From the NCBI RefSeq assembly GCF_002875705.1, contig NZ_MCZZ01000025.1, positions 1-64,000 on the forward strand: a stretch of 64,000 nt of DNA, given 5' to 3'. A program made the position numbers and the translations under genes. Position 1 is the first letter of the stretch. Every line of letters begins with the position of its first letter. This DNA is from Vibrio sp. 10N.261.45.E2. GTDB taxonomy: Bacteria; Pseudomonadota; Gammaproteobacteria; Enterobacterales; Vibrionaceae. Below are positions 55,633 to 64,000 of the stretch, piece by piece. The notes under the pieces are model-generated. The model saw only the letters and a program-made list of their open reading frames with translations, ran no database searches and was not told the origin of the DNA.

Positions 55633-56435
55633 ACAGCCAAACCCTAGCACCCGATATGGAGATCGCATCCGAAAAGAGTGAAGAGCTCAGTGGTATTTAT
55701 TGGGGTAACGTCAGACATCGCCGTTTTGGCGACATCACGCATGAATTCAGTTATCAGCTTTATATGATGGGGCTCGATCTTGATGAACTGCCCCAAACCA
55801 CATCGCGTAGTGCGCTGTTCGGAACTCGATGGTACAACCCGATTCGCTTTGTCGAATCGGATTATCTCGCTGAAAAAAAAGAAAATGTCACCACAGATGA
55901 ACCAAAATCACTTAAGCAACGTATAGCTTCCAAAGTGCAGGAACTTGGTGGGGTTTGGTCTGATTCAAACCACGTGACGATGCTGGCTCAATGCCGATGT
56001 TTAGGCATCTATTTTAGCCCAATCAACTGTTTCTTCTGTTACGACGAAACTGGGGATTGTAAGTACATGTTGGCTGAAGTGAGCAACACACCTTGGCGAC
56101 AAAGACATTACTACCTCATCGACATGCACCAAGAGTTGAAAGTTAAAAAAGAGTTTCACGTTTCGCCGTTCATGGACTTGAACATGACTTATTTTTGGAA
56201 GATCAAGCCACCAGCGAAAAGTACGTTAGTCCATATCGAAAGCCGCCGAGACGACAAGCTTTTCGATGCGACACTGGCTCTGACGAAACAGTCAGTAACT
56301 AAGACAAACATTAGACGAACGGTATTTAAGATTCCGGCGATGACGATAAAAGTCGTGATGGGAATTTATTATCAGGCTCTCAAATTATTCCTGAAAAAAG
56401 TACCGTTTGTGGCGCATCCAGACTCAACGTCTTAA
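55629..56435 (+). CDS. DUF1365 domain-containing protein
   Basis: 268 aa. DUF1365 signature: YWGNVRHRRFGDITHEFSYQLYMMGLDLDEL, then CRCLGIYFSPINCFFCYD and FHVSPFMDLNMTYFWKI. It has no TM segment and no known activity, but it consistently sits between the FAD oxidoreductase and Cfa-type genes. A 118-bp gap follows before the Cfa gene. Confidence 0.9.
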   Translation: MNSQTLAPDMEIASEKSEELSGIYWGNVRHRRFGDITHEFSYQLYMMGLDLDELPQTTSRSALFGTRWYNPIRFVESDYLAEKKENVTTDEPKSLKQRIASKVQELGGVWSDSNHVTMLAQCRCLGIYFSPINCFFCYDETGDCKYMLAEVSNTPWRQRHYYLIDMHQELKVKKEFHVSPFMDLNMTYFWKIKPPAKSTLVHIESRRDDKLFDATLALTKQSVTKTNIRRTVFKIPAMTIKVVMGIYYQALKLFLKKVPFVAHPDSTS

Positions 56436-56553
56436 GCGCCTTCACAGCAATTAGATAATAGAACTCAATTGAAGCTTGGGTTCGCTCCAACCAAGGAGCA
56501 AAACTCAGCTTAGTTGGCACAAAATATTAGAATGAGTTATCAGCGAGGTTTAC

Positions 56554-57834
56554 ATGGAACAGCTTGCCAAACAAAACAACAACATTGAACAACAAGCTAA
56601 AGCCGTTGCTGTTTCAAGCAACTGTAAATATCGAGCTTTAATCTTCAAGGTTTTAGAAAGCCTGCAATTCGCGACGCTTGAGATCATTGAGCGCGACCAG
56701 CATTCTGTGTTCGGCGATCGAGAAGCAAACTTGAAAGGTCGAATCGTGATTCATGACGCGACCTTTTTTAGAGATGTCGTCATCAACGGCAGTATCGGCG
56801 CATCTGAAGCGTACATCGATGGTAAATGGACCAGCCCAAATCTGACGCGCGTGATTCAAATCATGGCTCGAAACCAAGCTCAATTGGATGAGCTTGATGA
56901 TAAGACGCAATGGATTTCTCGCATCAAAAATCTGTTGTTACGTCGTAAAAATGCCAATACCGAACAAGGCTCTAAACGAAATATTCTTGCTCACTACGAT
57001 ATCGGCAATGAGCTGTATGAGCGTTTCCTAGACAGCTCAATGCAATACTCGTCAGCAATCTACAGTGAAGAAGCAGAAACCCTATCCAAAGCTCAGCAGA
57101 ACAAGATGAGAACGATTTGCGAACGCTTAGAGCTGTCTGAATCAGATAGTGTGGTTGAGATAGGTACTGGGTGGGGTGGCCTGGCCATATTTATGGCTCA
57201 GCATTACGGATGCAAAGTGACGACAACTACTATTTCAGATGCTCAACACGCTCTCGCAGAAGAGAGAGTAAGAGCACTCGGCTTAACCGACAAAATCACC
57301 CTCCTCAAAGAGGATTATCGAAACCTCTCTGGCGAGTATGACAAACTGGTCTCTATCGAAATGATAGAAGCGGTCGGACATGAATATCTAGAGACCTTCT
57401 TTGAAAAGTGTTCTTCATTATTAAAGCCTTCGGGAAAAATGTTGATTCAAGCGATCACCATCGCCGACAGTCGTTACGACAAATACCGTAAAGGCGTCGA
57501 TTTTATTCAAAAATACATCTTTCCTGGCGGCTGTTTACCTTCAGTTTCAGTGATGACCCAGCATCTCGCGACTAGCACAGACCTTGTGGTCCAAGAAATT
57601 GATGACATAGGCCTGCACTACGCTCGCACACTCAACGACTGGAATGTCGCCTTCGAAAACAGCTGGGAAGAGCTCGAATCATTAGGCTATTCAGAAGAGT
57701 TCAAGCGCTTATGGATCTTCTACTTCTGCTACTGTGAAGGCGCATTCAAAGAGCGAGTGATCAGCACTCACCACCTAGTTGCTAGAAAACCTCGTTACTT
57801 TGGAGCAAAAGATGAAACGGTTTTGGATTATTAA
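56554..57834 (+). CDS. Cfa-family SAM-dependent fatty acyl methyltransferase
   Basis: 426 aa. SAM site VVEIGTGWGGLAIFMAQHYG; NILAHYDIGNELYERFLDSSMQYSSAIY; EMIEAVGHEYLETFF with the active-site Glu; YIFPGGCLPS. It methylates unsaturated phospholipid acyl chains at the membrane. Whether it makes cyclopropane or the methylated alkene precursor of furan fatty acids cannot be told from sequence, but the ECF-ChrR setting resembles the Rhodobacter methylated/furan lipid genes. It overlaps the next gene by 23 bp. Confidence 0.9.
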   Translation: MEQLAKQNNNIEQQAKAVAVSSNCKYRALIFKVLESLQFATLEIIERDQHSVFGDREANLKGRIVIHDATFFRDVVINGSIGASEAYIDGKWTSPNLTRVIQIMARNQAQLDELDDKTQWISRIKNLLLRRKNANTEQGSKRNILAHYDIGNELYERFLDSSMQYSSAIYSEEAETLSKAQQNKMRTICERLELSESDSVVEIGTGWGGLAIFMAQHYGCKVTTTTISDAQHALAEERVRALGLTDKITLLKEDYRNLSGEYDKLVSIEMIEAVGHEYLETFFEKCSSLLKPSGKMLIQAITIADSRYDKYRKGVDFIQKYIFPGGCLPSVSVMTQHLATSTDLVVQEIDDIGLHYARTLNDWNVAFENSWEELESLGYSEEFKRLWIFYFCYCEGAFKERVISTHHLVARKPRYFGAKDETVLDY

Positions 57835-58333
57835 TCTCGTTCTGTTTCAAGCGACCTGGGTTTGCAGCGCATTCTTTACCGCGCAAGCCCCGTTCGTGGC
57901 GCCACTGCTTGTGGCCGTTCACTTCTTTCTCTCCCCTACTCGCAGTAGCGATCTAAAGATACTCATACTATTACCGTTGGGGTTATTGCTTGATAGCCTC
58001 TTACTCCACTTCGGCGTGTTTGCCGTCGACTCTGAAATCGCTAATCAATCGTGGTTCCCTGTGTGGCTTATCTGCCTGTGGATCATGTTCTTAATCAGTT
58101 TTAACCACAGCCTAAATTGGCTTTTAAAATGCTCGAAAGTGATCTTGTTTGTCATAGGGTTCGTAGCAGGTACTAGTAGTTATTGGGGAGGCATCAAAGC
58201 GGGCGCCCTTCTCACTACTTGGCCAGATGCATCGGTAGTCGCTGCCCTTGCAATAAGTTGGGGAATTTTGTTGCCCCTACTGGTGGCCGCCTACTCCAAC
58301 CTAATACAACCGAAAATGGCAATAACGAGGTGA
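57812..58333 (+). CDS. DUF2878 domain-containing membrane protein
   Basis: 173 aa from ATG 57812, with GGAGC upstream; the ATG lies inside the cfa-type gene. Five or so TM helices occupy almost the whole length. DUF2878 proteins occur with Cfa/DUF1365 clusters; function unknown, possibly a membrane partner or lipid flippase-like factor. Confidence 0.82.
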   Translation: MKRFWIINLVLFQATWVCSAFFTAQAPFVAPLLVAVHFFLSPTRSSDLKILILLPLGLLLDSLLLHFGVFAVDSEIANQSWFPVWLICLWIMFLISFNHSLNWLLKCSKVILFVIGFVAGTSSYWGGIKAGALLTTWPDASVVAALAISWGILLPLLVAAYSNLIQPKMAITR

Positions 58334-58336
58334 CTT

Positions 58337-58912
58337 ATGGCTTATCCACGCAACCCGACACAGGCGCTCAAATCTGAGAGCGTTAATGCTCGCGCTCATC
58401 AGCAAGCAAAAAACACACTTCTAAGCTTTATCACTCTCTCGTTAATTTTTGCTGTGCTGCTATTTTCCGGACACGTCAAAGCCTCTGCCGTCGATGATTT
58501 GAGCAAGCGCGGAGAGGGTGAAATGAGTTACCTGTTTTGGACCCTCTATTCTGCCGAGTTCTATACCGCTCCCAGCGGCTCTGAGCGAGCGTTAAAGATT
58601 GAATATTACCGAGCGATAGATAGCGAAGACCTTGTGGATGCCACTGAAGATCAGTGGAACAAACTCGGTTACTCCAACAGCAACATCCAACGTTGGTTAA
58701 AACCCTTGTATGCAATGTGGCCTAACGTTGAAGAAGGAAGCACACTTACCATCCGCGTTGCAGAAGACAACGTGAGTCGTTTCTACTTCGATGAACAACC
58801 CATTGGCACTATTCAAGACAAGAACTTTGGTGATGCTTTCCTTGCAATTTGGTTATCTGAAAACACCTCCGAGCCCGGTCTTCGTAAACAACTTCTAGGT
58901 CTGAATAAATGA
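58337..58912 (+). CDS. Chalcone isomerase-like family protein
   Basis: 191 aa. An N-terminal hydrophobic segment (LSFITLSLIFAVLLFSGHVKASA, about 29-52) looks like a late signal peptide or anchor. The rest, RGEGEMSYLFWTLYSAEFYTAP and IQRWLKPLYAMWPNVEEGSTLTI, is the bacterial chalcone-isomerase-like fold, usually a non-catalytic fatty-acid-binding variant. GAGGTGA precedes the ATG. The stop overlaps the next start (ATGA). Confidence 0.82.
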   Translation: MAYPRNPTQALKSESVNARAHQQAKNTLLSFITLSLIFAVLLFSGHVKASAVDDLSKRGEGEMSYLFWTLYSAEFYTAPSGSERALKIEYYRAIDSEDLVDATEDQWNKLGYSNSNIQRWLKPLYAMWPNVEEGSTLTIRVAEDNVSRFYFDEQPIGTIQDKNFGDAFLAIWLSENTSEPGLRKQLLGLNK

Positions 58913-59451
58913 ACCCAAAAACAACAATAACCAAATTTGCTTTGGCACTCTTTTCACTGACTTGGCTAGTCGGGTGTGGCTCTGCAAGTTTAGACAGCCA
59001 CGTAGACACAACGCCAGAGCTCAAGCTTGAATCCTTCTTTGATGGTGAGCTAATGGCTTACGGCATGGTACTCGATCGCTCTGGTAATCTACTGCGCCGC
59101 TTTGATGTTAAACTCATCGCGACGTGGGACGGCAACAACGGAGAGATAAAAGAGTGGTTCTCTTTTGCTGATGGCGAGCGCTCTACCCGCATTTGGAATC
59201 TAATTAAAACGGGTGAAAACACCTACTCTGGCACCGCCAATGATGTCGTAGGTACGGCTTACGGCGAAACTCAAGGATCTGCCCTCTATTGGAAATATGA
59301 CCTAGAGATTGAAGTGGACGGCAGCACCTATGAAGTGGTGCTCGACGATTGGATGTTCTTGATTGACGACAAACGATTGTTCAACAAAACGGAAATGTCC
59401 AAGTTCGGCTTTAAAGTCGGAGAGGTCATCTTATACATAGAGAAGATTTGA
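58909..59451 (+). CDS. DUF3833 family lipoprotein
   Basis: 180 aa. The signal peptide ends in the lipobox LVGCG (Cys about residue 23). The mature domain has FFDGELMAYGMVLDRSGNLLRRFDV and GEVILYIEKI, the DUF3833 pattern, a predicted outer-membrane-facing beta barrel of the lipocalin type. Together with DUF2878 and the chalcone-isomerase-like protein it suggests lipid handling in the envelope. It is the last gene of the ECF cluster. Confidence 0.85.
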   Translation: MNPKTTITKFALALFSLTWLVGCGSASLDSHVDTTPELKLESFFDGELMAYGMVLDRSGNLLRRFDVKLIATWDGNNGEIKEWFSFADGERSTRIWNLIKTGENTYSGTANDVVGTAYGETQGSALYWKYDLEIEVDGSTYEVVLDDWMFLIDDKRLFNKTEMSKFGFKVGEVILYIEKI

Positions 59452-59516
59452 TTTAACCGCCATTTCTGGTTCTCAGTTTCAAAGACGACGGCCTTCAACT
59501 CAAACAATTCCACGAC

Positions 59517-59552
59517 AAAACAGCCCACAATGAAAATTGTGGGCTGTTTTGT
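59517..59552 (+). terminator. Terminator of the ECF/photolyase operon
   Basis: AAAACAGCCCACAAT pairs perfectly with ATTGTGGGCTGTTTT around GAAA. Confidence 0.92.
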
Positions 59553-59703
59553 TTAATCCCTCGAATAGCATGCCTGCATGACCAAGCCTCTATGCTAAGA
59601 TGCGCCACCAGCATACAAATGGGCTAGACTCTCAATAAGCAGTCCCCATTTGTTTCGCTAAGCGTAGATTCCCTACCATGAATAATTGAAAAGGCTTTAA
59701 AGC

Positions 59704-59967
59704 ATGAGCAAGTTGACCTCAGCGGAGCGTAAAGCTCGCGACAATGAACGTTTCTCACAACGCGTAAACGACCGCAGAGAAAAAGGTGAAGACGTAGTTG
59801 CTTACGCACTGACCAACAAAAAAGCTGTAAAATTCCTGACTAAGTCAGAGAAGAAACGTTTAAACGAAATGAAGGCGACTCTCCAAGAAGAGAAGCGAGT
59901 TAAAGAACAAGAAGAGCTTAACCGAATCGAAGACGCGTTCACGATCAAACAGTTCGACGACGAATAA
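59704..59967 (+). CDS. Small charged helical protein, unknown function
   Basis: 87 aa, about 45% Lys/Arg/Glu/Asp, predicted helical throughout. It includes SAERKARDNERFSQRVNDRREKG and KFLTKSEKKRLNEMKATLQEEKRVKEQEE. No family recognised; such composition suits nucleic-acid or ribosome association. AAAGG is upstream. It precedes the RRM protein by 131 bp in the same direction. Confidence 0.72.
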   Translation: MSKLTSAERKARDNERFSQRVNDRREKGEDVVAYALTNKKAVKFLTKSEKKRLNEMKATLQEEKRVKEQEELNRIEDAFTIKQFDDE

Positions 59968-60098
59968 TCACTTATGATTACTCAAAAGCGCTAGTTCTGC
60001 TTAGAAAACCTAGGCAAGCGTGCTCTTAAATTATTATGTCTGAGTGAGTACAAAAGTGTGCGACAATACTCAGCGTAAATTCATATTCAAGGTTTATT

Positions 60099-60338
60099 AT
60101 GAAACTTCTAGTTCGTAACCTATCGCGCTCTACTTCTGAGCAAGACATCCGTGTACTATTTTCTGAGTTCGGTTCAGTAAAAGAGTGCAGCCTAGTTTTA
60201 GACCAAGAGACTGGCGACTCAAAAGGCTTTGCTTTTGTTGAAATGCCAGAGCAAGAAGAAGCTAAAGCAGCACTGAACAAGCTAAACATGACTAAGCTTG
60301 GCAAAAACACGATTCGTGTAAAAGTAGCTAACTCTTAA
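60099..60338 (+). CDS. RNA-recognition-motif RNA-binding protein
   Basis: 79 aa, a single RRM. RNP2 is KLLVRNL at the start; RNP1 is KGFAFVEM near residue 47. Bacterial one-domain RRM proteins bind single-stranded RNA; several are cold-responsive. The partner RNA is unknown. CAAGG precedes the ATG. A long hairpin terminator follows 60 bp later. Confidence 0.92.
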   Translation: MKLLVRNLSRSTSEQDIRVLFSEFGSVKECSLVLDQETGDSKGFAFVEMPEQEEAKAALNKLNMTKLGKNTIRVKVANS

Positions 60339-60398
60339 TCGAGTAAACGCTTTGTGAGCCGCATGGCTTAGCTTAACAGCAGCACAAGCACAGATGAT

Positions 60399-60450
60399 AA
60401 AGCCCGTAACGATATTACGTTTTTCAGCGCAATATCGTTACGGGCTTTTT
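60399..60450. terminator. Long terminator hairpin after RRM gene
   Basis: An 18-bp perfect stem AAAGCCCGTAACGATATT with its complement around a 14-nt loop, ending in TTTTT; A-rich on the other side. Confidence 0.88.
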
Positions 60451-60488
60451 GCTGCTCGCGATTCTCTTTTCACACAGTTCAAATACGC

Positions 60489-60833
60489 CTACAGCCCTTC
60501 ATGTTCATCAATGGCACGTCTGGCTTCTGCCATTGAACACCCAGACTCCATCACTAACTGAGCGACCGTCATTGAGGGTGTTGCCGCCAACAGCGAAGCC
60601 AAACACACCACAGGTTTAGGCAATACTTTGTCGATTGCGATGACTATCCACTGATGAGCCTCATCTGATAAGTGTTCTTTTAACTCTAAAAGCTGCTGTT
60701 CTTCTCCAATGAGTAACCAATTTCGAGAACGGCGAATACGTTTTAGCTGACAACCACACGCCCCCGCATATTGCACAATGATTGTTTTATCTGGAACTCG
60801 GTGAACAAAGCTATTTAAAGGAACAGAAAACAT
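60489..60833 (-). CDS. Conserved protein, unknown function
   Basis: 114 aa. It starts FSVPLNSFVHRVPDKTIIVQYAGACGCQLKRIRRSRNWLLIGEEQQL and ends with a UBA-like three-helix segment MTVAQLVMESGCSMAEARRAIDEHEG. Similar vibrio proteins carry loose ribosome-recycling-factor labels that I cannot verify here. It begins 11 bp after the osmC-family stop and is cotranscribed with it. Confidence 0.7.
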   Translation of the reverse strand: MFSVPLNSFVHRVPDKTIIVQYAGACGCQLKRIRRSRNWLLIGEEQQLLELKEHLSDEAHQWIVIAIDKVLPKPVVCLASLLAATPSMTVAQLVMESGCSMAEARRAIDEHEGL

Positions 60834-60844
60834 AGGCCACTAAT

Positions 60845-61309
60845 TTAACGAATTTCGATCACGATTTCCGTTTTTACGGAGTTCGCTATAAAGCAGTTTT
60901 TATGCGCTAAATGATGAAGTTTTTCAAGTTGTTTAGTCGTTGGTACTTTCGAACCTAAAAATACAATCTCAGGTCGCAGAGTGACCTTAGTGACAGACGA
61001 GCGGCCAGATTCATCTTCTTCCAGCACACCAATCGCATCATCGACATAAGAGTCGATCACGTACTTCTGCTGAGCCGCAATGCCCAAAAAAGTCAGCATG
61101 TGGCAGCTAGAAAGTGCCGCGATAAAGGCTTCTTCTGGATCAACATTCTCAGCCACCGAAAACGGCAGTGGCACCACATGAGGAGAAGATGAAGCAGGCA
61201 CAGTAACTCCGCCATCAAATTCCCACGTATGACCGCGACTGTATTGGTTATCGCTAAAAACCTCATCGTACGCTTTTTGCCAGCGAATGACCGCTCCATA
61301 TTCAGACAT
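60845..61309 (-). CDS. OsmC family peroxiredoxin
   Basis: 154 aa. It contains the conserved first Cys in PEEAFIAALSSCHMLTFL and the second in HKNCFIANSVK. OsmC-type enzymes reduce organic hydroperoxides with thiols. AAGGAA precedes the ATG. It lies between the GFA-family gene (30 bp upstream) and the 114-aa gene in one minus-strand unit. Confidence 0.9.
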   Translation of the reverse strand: MSEYGAVIRWQKAYDEVFSDNQYSRGHTWEFDGGVTVPASSSPHVVPLPFSVAENVDPEEAFIAALSSCHMLTFLGIAAQQKYVIDSYVDDAIGVLEEDESGRSSVTKVTLRPEIVFLGSKVPTTKQLEKLHHLAHKNCFIANSVKTEIVIEIR

Positions 61310-61338
61310 AATTAATTCCTTTTATATTGTGTAACGAC

Positions 61339-61731
61339 TTAACGGTCAGCAGGATGATTAACGCCATCATTGGTCACCACATCACCAATATCAAACGGGT
61401 TTACTCCTTCCAAACAGCCGATGTTAAAACCATATTCGTTTGGGCTAGAACGGCGTTGATGGTGAGTATAAATTCCGCAGTTCGAGCAGAAGTAATGCTT
61501 AGCGGTGTTGGTATTGAATTGATAAAGCTTGAGGTGCTCTTCGCCTTTGATGATCTTAATGCCGTCCAGCGCCACAGAGCCCACTATCGCACCTTTGCGA
61601 CGACAGATAGAGCAATCACAACGGCGCGGCTTTTCTATTCCGTTAGGTAGGCTGAGTTCTAATTCCACCGCACCGCAGTGACAGCTTGCCTTGTGAAAAG
61701 GTTGGATAACCGTGTTACCGACTACTTTCAT
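61339..61731 (-). CDS. GFA family protein (glutathione-dependent formaldehyde-activating-like)
   Basis: 130 aa from ATG 61731, with GGAGAG upstream. Zinc Cys are in SCHCGAVELEL, RRCDCSICRRKGA and YFCSNCGIYTHH. The family includes S-(hydroxymethyl)glutathione synthase, though most members are uncharacterised. It is first of the three-gene GFA-OsmC unit, suggesting a role in aldehyde or peroxide stress. Confidence 0.88.
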   Translation of the reverse strand: MKVVGNTVIQPFHKASCHCGAVELELSLPNGIEKPRRCDCSICRRKGAIVGSVALDGIKIIKGEEHLKLYQFNTNTAKHYFCSNCGIYTHHQRRSSPNEYGFNIGCLEGVNPFDIGDVVTNDGVNHPADR

Positions 61732-61972
61732 TTTTCTCTCCAATCACGTCCTTGTATTCGAACTATTTTAACGAGAACCATTTACGTTGTCCGGAATGAA
61801 GCTTTAAATTTAGCACTTCCAGCACAATCAACTGATCGACAAAGTCATTAACAATTCTCAGTATTTCAACAACATCGCCCTACATTAATAATCGTTAATC
61901 TAAGCACAATCCGCCCTTAATTCTTGTGCAAGTAAGCTCCCAGTATTAATCGAAATATAGAGAGAATGAACA

Positions 61973-63451
61973 GTGAATATACTCGGATACTTACAAAAAA
62001 TAGGTAAAGCACTGATGGTACCGATCGCGGTGCTGCCAGCCGGTGGTTTAATGCTGGGATTAGGTTATGCCATTGACCCAACAGGCTGGGGAGCCAACAG
62101 CCCGCTGGCAACCATTTTGGTTTATGGCGGTAAAGGCATCATGGATAACCAAGCGTGGTTATTTGCCGTTGGTGTCGCTTATGGTTTAGCAAAAGATAAC
62201 AACGGTGCCGCAGCACTCTCCGGCCTATTGGGTCTGTTGATCATTGAGATGATTGTCGGTGATGTGAATGTTATTTCACAAATTACAGGCGTGCCTGTTG
62301 CTGACATGGGTGCACCTGAGCTTATCGCATCAAAAGCAGCTGTCAGTGCCTTTACTGGTATCGTGATGGGTATAGTTGCAGCCTCACTTTATAACCGCTT
62401 CCACACCATTAAGCTGCCCGCCGTTCTTGGTTTCTTTGGTGGTAAACGATTCGTCCCGATAGTGACGTCAATCGCCGCCATCGGTATCAGCTTGGTCATG
62501 GTTTATGTGTGGCCTGTTGTTTATGGTGCACTTGTTAACTTTGGTATCGCAATTTCTGAAATGGGTGCGGTGGGAGCTGGGCTTTATGGCTTCTTTAACC
62601 GACTTCTAATTCCTGTCGGTTTGCACCATGCTTTAAACCAAGTATTCATCTTTGATTTAGTCGGTATTAACGATATTTCGAAGTTCTGGTCAGGTACGGG
62701 TGAGCTCGGCGTGACGGGTATCTATCAAGGTGGTTTCTTCCCAGTAATGGGTTATGGATTACCTGCCGCTTGTTTAGCGATGTACCACTGTGCAAAACCA
62801 GAAAACAAAAAGAAAGTTGGCGGTATTCTAGGTGCTTCAGCACTAACCGCTATCTTAACGGGCGTAACAGAACCCATTGAATTCGCCTTCATGTTTGTGG
62901 CACCGGTGCTTTACGTTATTCATGCGTTCTTGGCCGCTATCTCACTTTACCTTGCAGCAAGCATGCAGTGGATCGCAGGCTTCACCTTCAGTGGTGGTTT
63001 GATTGATTTCGTGTTGTCTTACAACCTACCACTCGCCGTTAAACCATACATGCTTGTACTCCAGGGTTTATGTTTTGCTGCGATTTACTACTCAATTTTC
63101 CGATTCGCTATCCTAAAATTCGATTTAAAAACACCAGGCCGCGAAGATGCTGAAATCGCAGAAGTAAACCAAGCGTCATCGAATGAAAAAGCCGCTCAAT
63201 ATTTAAAAGCGCTTGGTGGACATGCAAACCTAACCAGTATCGATTCATGCATCACACGATTACGCCTAACACTTGAAGACATCAGCCTTGTTGAAGAAGC
63301 AACACTCAAAGCGATTGGCGCAATGGGCGTTGTTAAGATTGGTTCAAACAACCTACAAGTCATCATCGGGACAGAAGCAGAAGAAATTGCGCACGCAATG
63401 AAGCAGATTCCTGAAAGCCAAGACCTAACATCGGTCCCACTTCCGAGTTAA
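61973..63451 (+). CDS. nagE: PTS N-acetylglucosamine transporter subunit IIBC
   Basis: 492 aa from GTG 61973 with AGAGAG upstream. The IIC domain (about 1-380) starts MNILGYLQKIGKALMVPIAVLPAGG and has GVTEPIEFAFMFVAPVLY, both as in E. coli NagE. The IIB domain has the phospho-Cys426 in SIDSCITRLRL. There is no IIA domain, so phosphate must come from a separate IIA-Glc. It imports GlcNAc as GlcNAc-6-P for NagA and NagB. Upstream is a weak dyad ATTAA-N6-TTAAT (61884-61899). Confidence 0.92.
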   Translation: MNILGYLQKIGKALMVPIAVLPAGGLMLGLGYAIDPTGWGANSPLATILVYGGKGIMDNQAWLFAVGVAYGLAKDNNGAAALSGLLGLLIIEMIVGDVNVISQITGVPVADMGAPELIASKAAVSAFTGIVMGIVAASLYNRFHTIKLPAVLGFFGGKRFVPIVTSIAAIGISLVMVYVWPVVYGALVNFGIAISEMGAVGAGLYGFFNRLLIPVGLHHALNQVFIFDLVGINDISKFWSGTGELGVTGIYQGGFFPVMGYGLPAACLAMYHCAKPENKKKVGGILGASALTAILTGVTEPIEFAFMFVAPVLYVIHAFLAAISLYLAASMQWIAGFTFSGGLIDFVLSYNLPLAVKPYMLVLQGLCFAAIYYSIFRFAILKFDLKTPGREDAEIAEVNQASSNEKAAQYLKALGGHANLTSIDSCITRLRLTLEDISLVEEATLKAIGAMGVVKIGSNNLQVIIGTEAEEIAHAMKQIPESQDLTSVPLPS

Positions 63452-63504
63452 ACCCAGCACCACTAAAGTACTGCACACGTTACTGTGCACATTACAACAC
63501 TCAG

Positions 63505-63532
63505 GCCAAAGCGATTCGCTTTGGCTTTTTTT
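63505..63532 (+). terminator. Rho-independent terminator after nagE
   Basis: GCCAAAGCG pairs with CGCTTTGGC around ATT, followed by TTTTTTT. Confidence 0.92.
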
Positions 63533-63697
63533 GTAGGCGGTAATGTGTGCTTGCACGGTTACTCACTTAAAATTTAGGACGACTATAGATTATGTGCATA
63601 GCATTCAGTTGGTTATAAGCAATAATCTTGATATGTTAAGCGGATAGATTCGTGCTTGCGCGATATTAAAATGTTAGGTGAGTATTTAAGGCTTAAT

Positions 63698-64000
63698 ATG
63701 ATATTTAAAGATGTTAGTGAAGCAAAAGAACACGTTGTTAAATTGACGAATAAAGCTGAAACACTCGAGGAAATCAATTCTTCGATTGGCTATTTCCAAG
63801 GTATGGCGGATAAAGCTAAAGATGATTGCTCGAAAGAGTTGTGGAAAAGTGAAGTTGAGAAACTTGAGTTATGGAAGAGCAGTGACGATTTCAAAAATGG
63901 TAATTTCCCTCAAGGCATCGATGATCTTATTTTAGAAGTGGTTGAATGGAGAGCGACTCAATTCGCTTTTCAAACTGTCGAAACTAAAGGTCAGCTATTT
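63698..64000 (+). CDS. Unrecognised gene, 3' end outside the window
   Basis: 101 codons open to the window edge, from ATG 63698 with AAGG 7 bp upstream; an in-frame ATG at 63671 has no ribosome site. It encodes an acidic, helical protein: DVSEAKEHVVKLTNKAETLEEINSSIG, then KEVEKLELW-like repeats. Its AT content and codon use are higher in AT than the neighbours, a weak sign of acquisition. No family recognised. Confidence 0.6.
   Translation, partial: MIFKDVSEAKEHVVKLTNKAETLEEINSSIGYFQGMADKAKDDCSKELWKSEVEKLELWKSSDDFKNGNFPQGIDDLILEVVEWRATQFAFQTVETKGQLF

Noticed and set aside
61327..61650. 107-codon plus-strand frame
   Set aside because: Antisense to the GFA-family gene, whose zinc Cys motifs are clear.

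Overview
The window looks like a chromosome segment of a marine Vibrio. The gammaproteobacterial signs are a complete uhp hexose-phosphate system, mtlADR, a GacA/VarA-type csrB RNA and the hdfR-maoP pair. The vibrio signs are a Vibrio-type ChiA chitinase, NhaD, a DUF2850 protein and the FRase I-like nitroreductase. Splendidus-clade placement and chromosome II are guesses from gene content, not tested. No rRNA, tRNA, CRISPR array, prophage or intact insertion sequence was seen. The only mobile-looking piece is a 266-bp MITE-like repeat at 18347-18612.

Layout. 0.2-2.2 kb: trhO, a DUF465 protein and a GNAT enzyme. 2.2-8.9 kb: manA, uhpC, uhpB, uhpA and uhpT, all on the minus strand. manA and uhpT share a 40-bp promoter element with a CRP-like site at identical spacing, so mannose-6-phosphate isomerase appears to be in the hexose-phosphate regulon. 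9-13.6 kb: small genes, a diguanylate cyclase, pirin and ppnP. 14-16.5 kb: chitinase A. 16.6-25.3 kb: a TetR/hydrolase pair, AEC transporter, acyltransferase, a tandem PTPS protein with split catalytic residues, an AraC regulator beside a YHS protein, a START protein and MAPEG. 25.3-27.8 kb: csrB with an upstream VarA/GacA box; a near-identical, perfectly symmetrical box lies between yjiHG and an unannotated 59-aa gene. 28-32.4 kb: nhaD, ogt and an Ada-AlkA fusion. 32.5-34 kb: hdfR/maoP. 34.5-39.6 kb: nagB and the mtlA-mtlD-mtlR operon. 40-44.8 kb: a PD-(D/E)XK-like protein, a nitroreductase, and norVW behind a sigma-54 promoter with two NorR-like sites. 44.8-49.3 kb: gltS, yibL, a DUF4344 metallopeptidase, a tautomerase and a Lon-N protein.

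49.3-59.5 kb is one long plus-strand cluster: an ECF sigma factor and ChrR-type anti-sigma, then a DUF523-DUF1722 protein, CPD photolyase, NTF2-like protein, SDR, FAD oxidoreductase, DUF1365, a Cfa-family methyltransferase, DUF2878, a chalcone-isomerase-like protein and DUF3833. A TGATCC-N16-CGTA promoter precedes the sigma gene. This matches the light/singlet-oxygen response of other proteobacteria, with DNA repair and membrane-lipid remodelling as outputs; the lipid product may be a methylated or furan fatty acid. 59.7-63.5 kb: an RRM protein, OsmC, a GFA-family protein and nagE. The window ends inside an unrecognised AT-rich gene.

Together, chiA, nagE and nagB cover chitin/GlcNAc use; mtlADR, manA and uhp cover sugar-alcohol and hexose-phosphate use; norVW, the nitroreductase, OsmC and the ECF regulon cover nitrosative and oxidative stress. 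Heptanucleotide tandem repeats just downstream of stop codons occur at three loci, with a decayed fourth.
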